Assembly (NCBI RefSeq): GCF_000226255.1 | Contig: NZ_AGFG01000060.1 | Span: 1 to 64,000, forward strand | Source of the DNA: Desulfovibrio sp. A2 | GTDB lineage: Bacteria; Desulfobacterota; Desulfovibrionia; Desulfovibrionales; Desulfovibrionaceae | Direction: 5' to 3' | Length of the DNA: 64,000 nucleotides | Shown: piece after piece, positions 20,510 to 29,319 of the stretch | Layout: each line of letters begins with the position of its first letter | How positions within the stretch are numbered: position 1 is the stretch's first letter | Notes under the pieces: model-generated | Seen by the model: the letters and a program-made list of their open reading frames with translations, nothing else | What the model was told of the DNA's origin: nothing | Databases searched by the model: none | Made by a program: the position numbers and the translations under genes

Positions 20510-22231
20510 ATGACCGCTCCCGTCGATCCCAAACTCGCCACCGCCGCCTCGGCCCAGCACGAGCTTACCCAGCGCAAGCTTGAGATGGACGCCCTGCGCA
20601 AGCGCCTGCGCAACGATCCGTCCAAGGAGCAGAAGCTGCGCGAGGCGTGCGAGGGGTTCGAATCCATTTTCGTGCAGAAGATGTGGGAGCAGATGCGCGC
20701 CACGCTGCCCAAGGAAGGCTACCTGCACAGCAAGGAAGAGGAAATGTGGCAGTCCATGTACGATCAGGAGTTGGCCAAGAAGATGACCTCCGCCGGGGGC
20801 ATCGGCCTGGCCGACATGATCTACGAGCAGCTGTCCACCCGCCTTTCCGACGCCAGCCGCACCACGGCCCCCAGTTCGGTGCGCGAGCCGGTGCCGGTGA
20901 AGCCGGTGTCGATGATGCCCCGCGTGGTGACGCCCAGCGCCGATGGCGTGAAGGGCGGCGCGCCCGCCAAGGGATCGTCCATGTACGAGCCCGCCAGCCC
21001 CGAGGCCCCCGTGGTGTCGGATGCGCCGGAGGCGCACGGCGATGCCCCGGCCGTGGAGGGCGGCGCGGGCGGGCATGATCTTGTGCGACGGCATCTGGCC
21101 GAGTTGGAACGCGAGGTGGCCGCCGCGCCGGAGGCCGCAACCCCGGCGTCCGCCGCGACCGGGACGGCGGCCCCGGCCAGCGCCGCCCCCGCATCGGCGG
21201 TCGCGGCAACTGCGGCAACTGCGGCATCCGGCGCATCACCGGTCGCCCCGAATGCCCCAGCTACGCAAAATTCCCCGAATTCCCCGAATTCCATTGACGC
21301 CACGGGGGCGGCGCAGGCCGTTGCCGCGCCCCAGCGCCGCGCCTCCCGCTCCGGCAAGGACGGGCCCACGCGCGGGCTCCCTGCCGCCTCGGTGGCGGGC
21401 GAGACCACGCGCAAGGTGCGCAGCCCCATGCGCGACGCCCAGTTGGGCCCGCCCATCGTGCACCGCACCGGGGCCATGAAGCGGGTGGCCTCGCCCGCGG
21501 CAACGCGCGCGCTTACCGTGCCCGCGGGTGCGCCCTCGGCCGCCGAATTGCAGTCCGCCGCAAGCGGCAGCCCCGCGCAGGGCGCGGGCAATGCGGCGGG
21601 TTCCGCGCCGGAAGGCGCGGCGGGCGTCACTGTTTCCTCACCATCGTCCGGTGCGACAACGGGCGTGGCCCCGGCTGCGGCCACGGGTTCCCCTGCCGGT
21701 GCGTCCTCCGCCACCTCGTCCCCCGCATCTCCCGCGTCTTCCGTATCGGGCGCCAAAGCCTCGCCCACGGGCGGTCCGGCGGTGGCCTCCGGCGCGCCCG
21801 GCCCCATGGCCTGGCCGCATGAGGGGCGCATCGCCTCTGGCTTCGGCTGGCGCAACGACCCCCTGACCGGCGAACGGGCCTGGCATCCGGGCGTGGACAT
21901 CGCCGTGGCAGAGGGCGACCCGGTGCGCGCCGCGTGGGACGGCAAGGTGGTCTTTGCCGGTGAGCGGGCCGACTACGGCAAGCTGGTGGTGCTGGAGCAC
22001 CCCGGCGGCTGGCGCAGCTTTTACGGGCACAATGGCAGCCTTGACGTGCGCGAGGGCGACACGGTTCGCGCGGGCACGGAAATTGCCAAGGCAGGGGGGA
22101 CGGGACGCGTCGCCGGGCCGCATCTTCACTTCGAGGTGCGGCAGGGCGAACTGGCGGTGAACCCGGAATACGCGGCGCGCAGCCTCGCTTCCGGCGGGCC
22201 GTCGGCGCGGCTGACCCGCCCTGGAGGATAA
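20510..22231 (+). CDS. flgJ: FlgJ-like rod-binding protein fused to M23 peptidase
   Basis: 573 aa. Residues about 30-100 are the FlgJ rod-binding domain (KLREACEGFESIFVQKMWEQMR, MYDQELAKKMTSAGGIGLADMIYEQL). Residues about 115-430 are a low-complexity Ala/Pro/Ser linker. Residues about 435-560 are a LytM/M23 metallopeptidase with both zinc motifs intact: HPGVD (HxxxD, near 458) and HLHFEV (HxH, near 538). In enteric FlgJ the muramidase domain is a GH73 glucosaminidase, so here an endopeptidase replaces it for local peptidoglycan opening around the rod. The gene follows flgI and is 4 nt before the flgN-like gene. Confidence 0.92.
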   Translation: MTAPVDPKLATAASAQHELTQRKLEMDALRKRLRNDPSKEQKLREACEGFESIFVQKMWEQMRATLPKEGYLHSKEEEMWQSMYDQELAKKMTSAGGIGLADMIYEQLSTRLSDASRTTAPSSVREPVPVKPVSMMPRVVTPSADGVKGGAPAKGSSMYEPASPEAPVVSDAPEAHGDAPAVEGGAGGHDLVRRHLAELEREVAAAPEAATPASAATGTAAPASAAPASAVAATAATAASGASPVAPNAPATQNSPNSPNSIDATGAAQAVAAPQRRASRSGKDGPTRGLPAASVAGETTRKVRSPMRDAQLGPPIVHRTGAMKRVASPAATRALTVPAGAPSAAELQSAASGSPAQGAGNAAGSAPEGAAGVTVSSPSSGATTGVAPAAATGSPAGASSATSSPASPASSVSGAKASPTGGPAVASGAPGPMAWPHEGRIASGFGWRNDPLTGERAWHPGVDIAVAEGDPVRAAWDGKVVFAGERADYGKLVVLEHPGGWRSFYGHNGSLDVREGDTVRAGTEIAKAGGTGRVAGPHLHFEVRQGELAVNPEYAARSLASGGPSARLTRPGG

Positions 22232-22235
22232 CCCC

Positions 22236-22700
22236 ATGTACGAACAGATACGCGGCAATCTTGTCCGGCAGACCAAGGGCCTTGAGGTGCTGGCGCTGCT
22301 GCTTGAGGAAGAGTTTGCCCACCTGCGCGGGCGCGACCCCGACGCCGTGAGCGCGGTGGAATTCTCCATCCACGAGCTGATGCGTCAGCTGGCCTGCGAA
22401 CGCGTGGACCTGAAGGCGGTCATGCAGCGCACCCGGCTTTCGGAATACGCGGACATGCTGCCCGAGGAACAGGGAACGGAAGTGCGCGCCATCATCGCCC
22501 GCATCGACGCCCAGGAACAGCATTGCGCCCGCCAGGCCTCGCTGAACGCGGACCTTGCCCTGGCCCTGCTGGACCAGAGCCAGGAGTTGCTGGACTTCCT
22601 GCACCGCCGCCTGGTTCCGCCCAAGCAGGAAACCTACGGCCGCAAGGGCGGCATGACCACCGCCCGCGCCGAGGCCGCGCTTATCCGCGGGAGGCTCTAG
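22236..22700 (+). CDS. flgN: FlgN-like flagellar export chaperone
   Basis: 154 aa, mostly helical (EQIRGNLVRQTKGLEVLALLLEEEFAHLRGRDPDAV...), matching the FlgN pattern of a coiled-coil chaperone for the hook-junction proteins FlgK and FlgL. Sequence conservation in this family is low, so the call rests on size, helical composition and position directly before flgK and flgL. GGAGG precedes the ATG and the gene ends one base before flgK begins. Confidence 0.8.
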   Translation: MYEQIRGNLVRQTKGLEVLALLLEEEFAHLRGRDPDAVSAVEFSIHELMRQLACERVDLKAVMQRTRLSEYADMLPEEQGTEVRAIIARIDAQEQHCARQASLNADLALALLDQSQELLDFLHRRLVPPKQETYGRKGGMTTARAEAALIRGRL

Positions 22701-22701
22701 C

Positions 22702-24810
22702 ATGGCCGGCGTCACCTCGCTGCTCAACATGGGGCAGATGTCGCTGCTGGCCAACCAGACCGCCATCCAGACCACGGGCAACAACATCGCCAACGTGAAT
22801 ACCGTGGGGTATTCGCGCCAGGCGGTGCGCTTCGAGGAATATCCCGCCCTCGACGGCGTGCCCGGTCAGATTGGCAATGGCGCCTATGCGGCAGAGGTGT
22901 ATCGCTATTTCAACGGGTTCGTCGAAAAGTCGTACCTCGACAAGTCGTCGCAGCAGTCCCGCTGGGACGCGCAGTACGAGATGCTGCAGAGCGTCGAGAG
23001 CCTGTTCAACGAATCGTCCACCCCCGGCATCAACTCGGCCATGTCGCAGTTCTTCGCCGACTGGCAGGCCCTTTCGCAGCGGCCCAACGACAAGGCCAGC
23101 CGCGACGCGCTGCTTTCGCACACCGACAACCTCGTGAAGCTCATGCAGAATGCCGAGTCCAACCTGCGCGTCATGCAGCAGCAGATGGACCAGTACCTGA
23201 AGCAGGAGGTGGACGAGGCCAACAGCCTGATCAAGCAGATCGCGGAGCTGAACCGGCAGATCGAGATGCACGACGAGCCGGGCAAGAACAACGCCAACAC
23301 CCTCATCGACAACCGCAACCTGCTGGTGCGCGAGCTGTCGCAGAAGCTCGACGTGGACGTGGTGGACAACGGCAGCGGCAAGTTCACCGTGGTCACCAAG
23401 GCCGGGCATACCCTGGTGGACGGGGTGAACGCCTTCTCGCTGGAATACCAGGGGCCGCAGTCCAACGTTTCGCTGACGCCCAATTCGAATTTCGACGGCG
23501 AGGTGCACTTCGAAGGTTCGGACGAGTCCGAATACACCCTCGAAGTGGTGCAGTCCGGCGCGGTGACCAGCGGCGCGGGCGCGGCCATGTTCCGCGTCTC
23601 GCTGGACGGCGGCAAGACCTGGCTCAAGGACGAGAGCGGCAACGACCGGCTGTTCGCCGCGCGCCCTGAAGACCAGAAGGTCAAGGTGCAGGACATCGAC
23701 GTCTACTTCAGCGGGGCCACCCAGAACCTCGAAGTGGGCGACCAGGTCACCATCACGCCCAAGAGCGGCATCTACTGGGTGACGCCCACCACATCACCGC
23801 TGAACATCTCGCCCCAGACCATGGCCGACGGCACCGACAACCCCCGGCGCATCACCGGCGGCACCATCGGCGGGTACATGATCTTTCGCGACACCCAGGT
23901 GGGCCGCTACGTGGACCGCGTGAACGCCCTGTCGGAATCGCTGATCTGGGAAGTGAACCGCCTGCACAGCCAGGGGGCCGGGCTCGAGCACATGTCGGTC
24001 ATGAGCGGCACCTACGGCGTGGCCGACCCCACCATCGCCCTGGGGTCGGACAGTTCCGGCCTGGCCTGGCTGGACAGGCTGCAATCAGGCAACTTCAGCG
24101 TCTACGTGTACGACGCGGCCAGCGGAACCTACGTTTCCAACGCCTCGGGGCCGGTGGACTTCGATTCCGTGACCCCCGGCATCCAGAACTTCGACCCGGC
24201 CGTGCATTCGCTGAACGACGTGCGCGACGCGCTGAACAACACCTTCGGCACGTACCTTACCGCCGACATCGTGGACAACAAGCTGGTGGTGCGCGCCGAC
24301 AGTGGCTACGAACTCGGCGTGGGCAACGATTCCGCAGGGTTGCTGGCGGGGCTTGGGCTGAACACCTTCTTCCAGGGGTCGGACGCCTCCACCATCGCGG
24401 TACGGCCCGACGTACGCAGCGACACCAATTTCATCAATGCGGGCAAGGTCAACGGCGGCAGCGAGGCCAACGAGGGCGACAACGACACCGCCGCGGCCAT
24501 CGGCGCGTTGGCCACCAAGGACGTGACCATCTCCACCACCTTCGAGCGGGCCAGTTCGCAGACCCTGTCGGAATACTACAGCGCCATCGTGGCCACCGTG
24601 GGCGCGGACACCGCGTCCACCAAGTTCAACGCGGCCTACACCGCCACCCTGGCCAAGGATCTTGACGAGCGGCAGAGCGCCTCGTCCGGGGTGAACCTGG
24701 ACGAGGAGATGGCGAGCCTGGTCAAGTTCCAGCACGCCTACAAGGCGGCGGCCAAGCTGGTGACCACGGCGGACCAGATGATGCAGACGCTGCTGGGCCT
24801 CAAGCAGTAG
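22702..24810 (+). CDS. flgK: Flagellar hook-associated protein 1, FlgK
   Basis: First hook-filament junction protein. 702 aa. The N-terminal rod-family motif reads QTTGNNIANVNTVGYSRQ, followed by coiled-coil segments (about 130-230) and a large variable central region. The canonical C-terminus is GVNLDEEMASLVKFQHAYKAAAKLVTTADQMMQTLLGLK. It begins 1 nt after flgN with GGGAGG upstream and is followed after 18 nt by flgL. Confidence 0.97.
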   Translation: MAGVTSLLNMGQMSLLANQTAIQTTGNNIANVNTVGYSRQAVRFEEYPALDGVPGQIGNGAYAAEVYRYFNGFVEKSYLDKSSQQSRWDAQYEMLQSVESLFNESSTPGINSAMSQFFADWQALSQRPNDKASRDALLSHTDNLVKLMQNAESNLRVMQQQMDQYLKQEVDEANSLIKQIAELNRQIEMHDEPGKNNANTLIDNRNLLVRELSQKLDVDVVDNGSGKFTVVTKAGHTLVDGVNAFSLEYQGPQSNVSLTPNSNFDGEVHFEGSDESEYTLEVVQSGAVTSGAGAAMFRVSLDGGKTWLKDESGNDRLFAARPEDQKVKVQDIDVYFSGATQNLEVGDQVTITPKSGIYWVTPTTSPLNISPQTMADGTDNPRRITGGTIGGYMIFRDTQVGRYVDRVNALSESLIWEVNRLHSQGAGLEHMSVMSGTYGVADPTIALGSDSSGLAWLDRLQSGNFSVYVYDAASGTYVSNASGPVDFDSVTPGIQNFDPAVHSLNDVRDALNNTFGTYLTADIVDNKLVVRADSGYELGVGNDSAGLLAGLGLNTFFQGSDASTIAVRPDVRSDTNFINAGKVNGGSEANEGDNDTAAAIGALATKDVTISTTFERASSQTLSEYYSAIVATVGADTASTKFNAAYTATLAKDLDERQSASSGVNLDEEMASLVKFQHAYKAAAKLVTTADQMMQTLLGLKQ

Positions 24811-24828
24811 CGGCGGAAGGAGGCTTTC

Positions 24829-26352
24829 ATGGCAGGACGCGTTTCCCAGCGGACCATGTTCGACAACTACATCTCGAACATGAACTACGCGCTGTCCAAC
24901 CTCATGGAATCGAACATGCAGTCGGCCAGCCAGAAGCAGGTCAACCGCCCGTCGGACGATCCCGTGGGCATGGCCCGCATTCTGAACTATCGCGCTTCGA
25001 TAGCCTCCAACGAGCAGTACCAGAAGAACGTGGGCGAGGCCGAAAGCTGGCTGAGCCTCGCGGACAAGACGCTGACCCAGGTCAGCACCGTCATCACCCG
25101 CATCAAGGCGCTGGCGGAACAGGCGGCCACCGGCACGGTAAGCCCCGAGAACCGCAAAGAAATCAGCTACGAGATGCGCGAGCTGTACGGGCAGCTCATC
25201 AACCTGGCCAACACAGAGAACGAAGGGCGGCATATTTTCGCCGGGCACAAGGTCGAGAACTCCGCCTACGTGGCGGGGCTTGCCGTCACCGCCAACGACC
25301 CGGCCCTGTCCAACACCACGTTCACCGTGGAGGGCGGGGCCAGCAACACCATCGTGTTCCAGTTCCTGGAATCGGGCACCATCGGCACCGACGCCCTGGA
25401 CTACCGCTATTCCGAGGACGGCGGCTCCACCTGGAAGACCGGCACCATGGCCTCCAATGCCGCGCCGGTGATGATGGGCGGGGTGCGGCTCACCATGTCG
25501 CCGGGCGACACGGTGACCGCCGTGGACACGGCCAACGCGCACGAGGCGAACAACGGCACCTGGCTGTACATTCGGCCCACGGCCATCTACAAGGGCGACG
25601 ACTTCAATTCGACGGGGCTCACGGCGGAGCGGTACGGGGCGGCGGACATTGCGGCCACGGCCGACGGTTCGTTCTCGCGCGACGTGATGGTGCGCATCGA
25701 CCAGGCGGGCACGCTTGCCGGGCCCATCAGCTATTCGTACAGCATGGATGGCGGTTCCTCGTGGATTCCGGCCGTGGCGTCCGGCACGGGCGGCCCCGTG
25801 TCGCTGCTGGTGCCCGGCGGCTTCCTGACGCTGGCCTCCAACGGGGGCAACGCGCTGGCGGCGGGCGACCAGTTCGTCATCCGGCCGCACCGGGCCGCGC
25901 TGGAATTCGAGATTTCGCCCGGCGAATACATGTCGGTGAACAACGTGGGCAAGGACATCTTCGGCGGCCTGTACCAGGCCCCGGGGCAATCCAGCGCCAC
26001 GGCGGTGTATGACGGCGACGGGCGCAACCTGTTCGAGGTGGTGGGCAGGCTGATCGCCTACACCGAAACCAACAGCCAGAGCGGCATCCAGGAAGCCCTG
26101 GACGAGCTTGGCACCGCCTCCAAGGTCATCCTGACGGCGGCGGCGCGGGTGGGCGGCAAGGAAAACCGGCTCGACGTGGTGCAGGGCATCCTCGAGACGC
26201 AGGAAGACGACCAGACCATGCGCATGAGCAACATAGAGGACGTGGACGTGGCCAAGCTGATGACGCAGCTCGCGCAGCAGCAGCTGACCTACAACAGCGT
26301 GCTCAAGTCGTCCTCCATGATCATGCAGATGAACCTCACGAACTTCCTGTAA
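24829..26352 (+). CDS. flgL: Flagellar hook-associated protein 3, FlgL
   Basis: Second junction protein. 507 aa, clearly longer than the 300-320 aa of enteric FlgL because of an inserted central domain (about 150-390) with internally similar segments (YRYSEDGGSTWKTG and YSYSMDGGSSWIPA). The N-terminal D0/D1 (RVSQRTMFDNYISNM, NRPSDDPVGMARILNYR) and C-terminal helices (VDVAKLMTQLAQQQLTYNSVL) are well conserved. GGAAGGAGG precedes ATG 24829. The central duplication resembles surface-exposed immunoglobulin-like inserts, but I cannot assign a fold. Confidence 0.95.
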   Translation: MAGRVSQRTMFDNYISNMNYALSNLMESNMQSASQKQVNRPSDDPVGMARILNYRASIASNEQYQKNVGEAESWLSLADKTLTQVSTVITRIKALAEQAATGTVSPENRKEISYEMRELYGQLINLANTENEGRHIFAGHKVENSAYVAGLAVTANDPALSNTTFTVEGGASNTIVFQFLESGTIGTDALDYRYSEDGGSTWKTGTMASNAAPVMMGGVRLTMSPGDTVTAVDTANAHEANNGTWLYIRPTAIYKGDDFNSTGLTAERYGAADIAATADGSFSRDVMVRIDQAGTLAGPISYSYSMDGGSSWIPAVASGTGGPVSLLVPGGFLTLASNGGNALAAGDQFVIRPHRAALEFEISPGEYMSVNNVGKDIFGGLYQAPGQSSATAVYDGDGRNLFEVVGRLIAYTETNSQSGIQEALDELGTASKVILTAAARVGGKENRLDVVQGILETQEDDQTMRMSNIEDVDVAKLMTQLAQQQLTYNSVLKSSSMIMQMNLTNFL

Positions 26353-26367
26353 GGGCCGGCGGAATCC

Positions 26368-26607
26368 ATGCTCATACTCACGCGTCGGCCGGGCGAAAGC
26401 CTGTACCTTGGCGACAACATACGTATCACCATCCTTGGCATGCAGGGAAAGCAGGTCAAGATCGGGCTCGACGTACCCGGCGACATGGTCGTGTACCGAG
26501 AGGAAGTGTACCGGCGCGTCATGGAGGAAAACCGCATGGCGCTCGAAACCAGCAACGCTGACCTGCTCGCGGCGACACAAATATGGCACGACAGAACGAA
26601 AGAGTGA
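26368..26607 (+). CDS. csrA: Carbon storage regulator CsrA
   Basis: Small RNA-binding dimer that represses translation at GGA sites. 79 aa with the family core [41 protein letters not shown]. The C-terminal tail is about 15 residues longer than in E. coli. It follows flgL by 15 nt and its end overlaps fliW by 25 nt. In FliW-containing bacteria CsrA restrains flagellin or hook translation and FliW sequesters it; the linked genes point to that circuit. Confidence 0.97.
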
Positions 26608-27149
26608 TCCAGACCCGGCTCGGCCGCCAGACGGTGGCGCTGGACAAGGTGCTGTATTTCCCCCGGGGCATCATGGGCTTCGAGGACAAGCACGAGTTCA
26701 CGCTACTGCAGTTGCGCGAGGGCGCGCCCTTCCTGATCCTGCAAAGCATGGACGACCCGCGCCTGGGCCTGCTGGTGGGCGATCCGTACAGCTTTCTGGA
26801 GGACTACCCCATCCGCATCGGCGATGCGGAGCAGAAGCTGCTGCGACTGCGCAACATCCGCCAGGTGGCCGTGCTGGTCACGGTGTCCATTCCGCCGGGC
26901 CGGCCCGAAAAGACGGCGCTAAACCTCACCGGCCCCATCCTGATCAACCACGAGGCCCGGCTGGGCCTGCAAGTGCCCCAGACCGACGGGCGCTTTCCGT
27001 CCCAGTACTACCTGCACGAGCAGGGCGGCTGCCCCTCTGGTGACGGGGCGGGTGACGGGGCTGGCGGCGGGACTGACAACCGGGAAGCCGGGCCGTCCGG
27101 TAACGGGAACGGAAACGAAGCCGACAGCGGGCCTGAAGGCGGGGCGTAG
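26583..27149 (+). CDS. fliW: Flagellar assembly factor FliW
   Basis: CsrA antagonist and flagellin-binding protein. 188 aa. Motifs: [53 protein letters not shown] and [14 protein letters not shown] [19 protein letters not shown]. After about residue 150 there is an extra Gly/Asp/Asn-rich tail ([14 protein letters not shown]...) with no known role. ATG 26583 lies inside the csrA end, giving translational coupling. It is the last gene of the flagellar run. Confidence 0.96.
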
Positions 27150-27182
27150 GCCCCGGCGGTCCGGAGCCGCAAGATGTGACGC

Positions 27183-27220
27183 ATGCGAAAGGGCGGCCCC
27201 ATGGGGTCGCCCTTTCGCAT
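27183..27220. terminator. Large hairpin at the end of the flagellar operon
   Basis: ATGCGAAAGGGCGGCCCC and GGGTCGCCCTTTCGCAT form a 17-bp stem with one G-T pair and a tiny loop. It lies between fliW (plus) and the convergent NifA-like gene (minus). There is no clear T-run on either side, so its efficiency as an intrinsic terminator is uncertain. Confidence 0.6.
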
Positions 27221-27318
27221 GGCGGCAACAGACACGACAAACAGGACAGGCACGACAAACATGCCGGGCACGGCAGGCTCCCGAATTCCCGCGTGGCCGG
27301 TGGAGGATGGCGGTTGCG

Positions 27319-28998
27319 TCAGTCGCCCCGTCGGGCGCGTTCCCCGGCCACCAGGCCGGAAAGGCCCATCTTGCGGATGCGGTAGCCCATCTGGCGCGGG
27401 GTGATGCCCAGGGCGGCGGCGGCGCGGTGCTGCACCCAGCCGTTGCGGCGCAGGGCGGCGATGATCTCGGTGCGTTCGATGTCGCGCAGGGTGGTGGGGT
27501 GGGCGTCGTCAGCGGCGGCATCCGTGTCGTCGTATCCGGCGTGCGGGGCGTGGCCGTCCCCATGTGCGTGCGCCCCGTTGCTCCCGGCCCCTCCGTAGCC
27601 CCCGTTCCCTGCGGACAGGGGTGGGAACGGCCCGTCGGACGGGGCGCTTTCGCTGGCTGCATGCTCCAGCAGCGGCTCCAGAAAGCCCCGGTCGATCTGG
27701 CCGGATTCGGACAGGATGGCCAGCCGCTCGATGAGGTTTTCCATCTCGCGCACGTTGCCCGGCCAGTCGTGGCGGCGCAGCAGGGCCAGCGCGTCCGGGG
27801 CCAGGGTGATCACCCGGCGGTAGTCGCGCGCGGCCTTGGCCAGAAAGTGGTTCAGCAGCCGTTCCACGTCGTCGGGCCGCTCGCGCAGGGGCGGCACCCG
27901 GATGGGAAATACGCACAGCCGGTAGTACAGGTCCTGCCGAAAGCGCCCCTGTTCGGAAAGCTGGGCCAGGTCGCGGTTGGTGGCGGCCACGATGCGCACG
28001 TCCACGCGGTGGGTCAGGTTGCTGCCCAGCCGCTCGAATTCGCGGTCCTGGATCACCCGCAGCAGTTTGGCCTGGATGCCGGGCGGCAGTTCGCCGATCT
28101 CGTCGAGGAATATGGTGCCCCTGTGGGCTTCCTCGAAGCGGCCCGCGCGCACGGCGGCGGCCCCGGTGAACGCGCCCTTCTCGTGGCCGAACAGTTCCGC
28201 CTCCAGCAGCGTTTCCGGAATGGAGGCGCAGTTCACCTTCACGAAGGGGTGCACCATGCGGTCGGACAGGTTGTGCAGCAGCCGCGCGATGAGCGTCTTG
28301 CCCACGCCCGATTCGCCCAGCAGCAGTACCGTGGCCTTGGTGGGGGCCACGCGCTCTATCTGGCGCTGCACGTCCAGCATGGCCGCGCTGCGGCCCACGA
28401 TGTAGTCGCCCCGTTCGTCCAGCACGCGGGTACGCAGCTTGACGTTCTCGCGGCGCAGGGTGTCCACCCGTTCGTGCATCTGTTCGTTCAGGCTCAGGAA
28501 ATGAGCCACCAGCGTGGCCACGATGCCCAGGAACTCCACGTCCTCGGAGGTGGACACCTCGTCGCTGAACAGGCGGTCCACGTTCAGCACGCCTATGGGC
28601 GCGCCCTGCTTCAGGATGGGCACGCCGAGGAAGGAAATCTTGCCCTTCTCCACCTTGCGCGCGCCGGTGCGGTCGAGAAACAGCGGGTCGGTGCGCACGT
28701 CGCGCACGATGTACGGGCGGGCGGTCTGGAAGATGGTGCCCGTCACGCCCTCGTCTAGGCGGTACACGCCCCGGCTGCGCTCCTCGGGGGTGAGCCCGTG
28801 CGAGGCGGCGATGACCAGCTGGCCCGTCTCGCGGTCGGGCAGGGTGATGGTGGCGCGCTTCATGGACAGGGTTTCCGAAAGCACGCGCAGCACGTCCTCC
28901 AGCGACTGTTCGAGGTCGAGCGCCCGGTCGAATACCTGGCTGATGGCGTAGAGGGCCTTGAGTTTCAGGCTTTGCAGCGTGCACGGCATGCCCGGCAC
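27319..28998 (-). CDS. NifA-like sigma-54-dependent activator with GAF domain
   Basis: 559 aa. A GAF sensor domain (about 25-180), then the AAA+ sigma-54 activator domain (about 205-435) with Walker A GESGVGKT, the [13 protein letters not shown] loop that contacts sigma-54, and Walker [12 protein letters not shown]. The C-terminal Fis-type HTH (about 505-545, [20 protein letters not shown]) closely resembles that of NifA. No nif genes are nearby, so the true targets are unknown. The frame opens with GTG 28998; the in-frame ATG 28989 is equally plausible, and neither has a strong Shine-Dalgarno. Name by family only. Confidence 0.88.
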   Translation of the reverse strand: MPGMPCTLQSLKLKALYAISQVFDRALDLEQSLEDVLRVLSETLSMKRATITLPDRETGQLVIAASHGLTPEERSRGVYRLDEGVTGTIFQTARPYIVRDVRTDPLFLDRTGARKVEKGKISFLGVPILKQGAPIGVLNVDRLFSDEVSTSEDVEFLGIVATLVAHFLSLNEQMHERVDTLRRENVKLRTRVLDERGDYIVGRSAAMLDVQRQIERVAPTKATVLLLGESGVGKTLIARLLHNLSDRMVHPFVKVNCASIPETLLEAELFGHEKGAFTGAAAVRAGRFEEAHRGTIFLDEIGELPPGIQAKLLRVIQDREFERLGSNLTHRVDVRIVAATNRDLAQLSEQGRFRQDLYYRLCVFPIRVPPLRERPDDVERLLNHFLAKAARDYRRVITLAPDALALLRRHDWPGNVREMENLIERLAILSESGQIDRGFLEPLLEHAASESAPSDGPFPPLSAGNGGYGGAGSNGAHAHGDGHAPHAGYDDTDAAADDAHPTTLRDIERTEIIAALRRNGWVQHRAAAALGITPRQMGYRIRKMGLSGLVAGERARRGD

Positions 28999-29127
28999 GT
29001 TGCAAGGATGGTTCCGCAGCGGCGGAGCGCGAGATTTCGAAAAATAGCCTTGTGATTCCTGACCATTGGGGATGGTGTGCGTGTTGAGGAGAACGCGTGG
29101 CGGGAACTATCGTTTTGACAATAAAAT

Positions 29128-29168
29128 AAAAAAACGCATGCAAAAAATATCATTTTTGCAAATGCGTT
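29128..29168 (-). terminator. Intrinsic terminator after mscS-like gene
   Basis: On the minus strand AACGCAT-(TT)-GCAAAAA pairs with TTTTTGC-ATGCGTT and is followed by a long T-rich tail (TTTTTTTATTTTATTG). It is a strikingly AT-rich patch in GC-rich DNA, about 150 nt after the channel gene. The rest of the 28999-29319 spacer shows no gene. Confidence 0.8.
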
Positions 29169-29319
29169 ATTGTGTCGGGAACGCCCCGTGTTGCCTTGCC
29201 CGTTCCTTCCGGCCCATCCATTTGCCCGGTGGACCACCGCCCCGCGTGCCCGGTGGAATGGGCGGCACGCGGGGCGGCGCAGAAAGGCAGGCTCCGGCGA
29301 AACGGGGTTCAGGCGGGCG

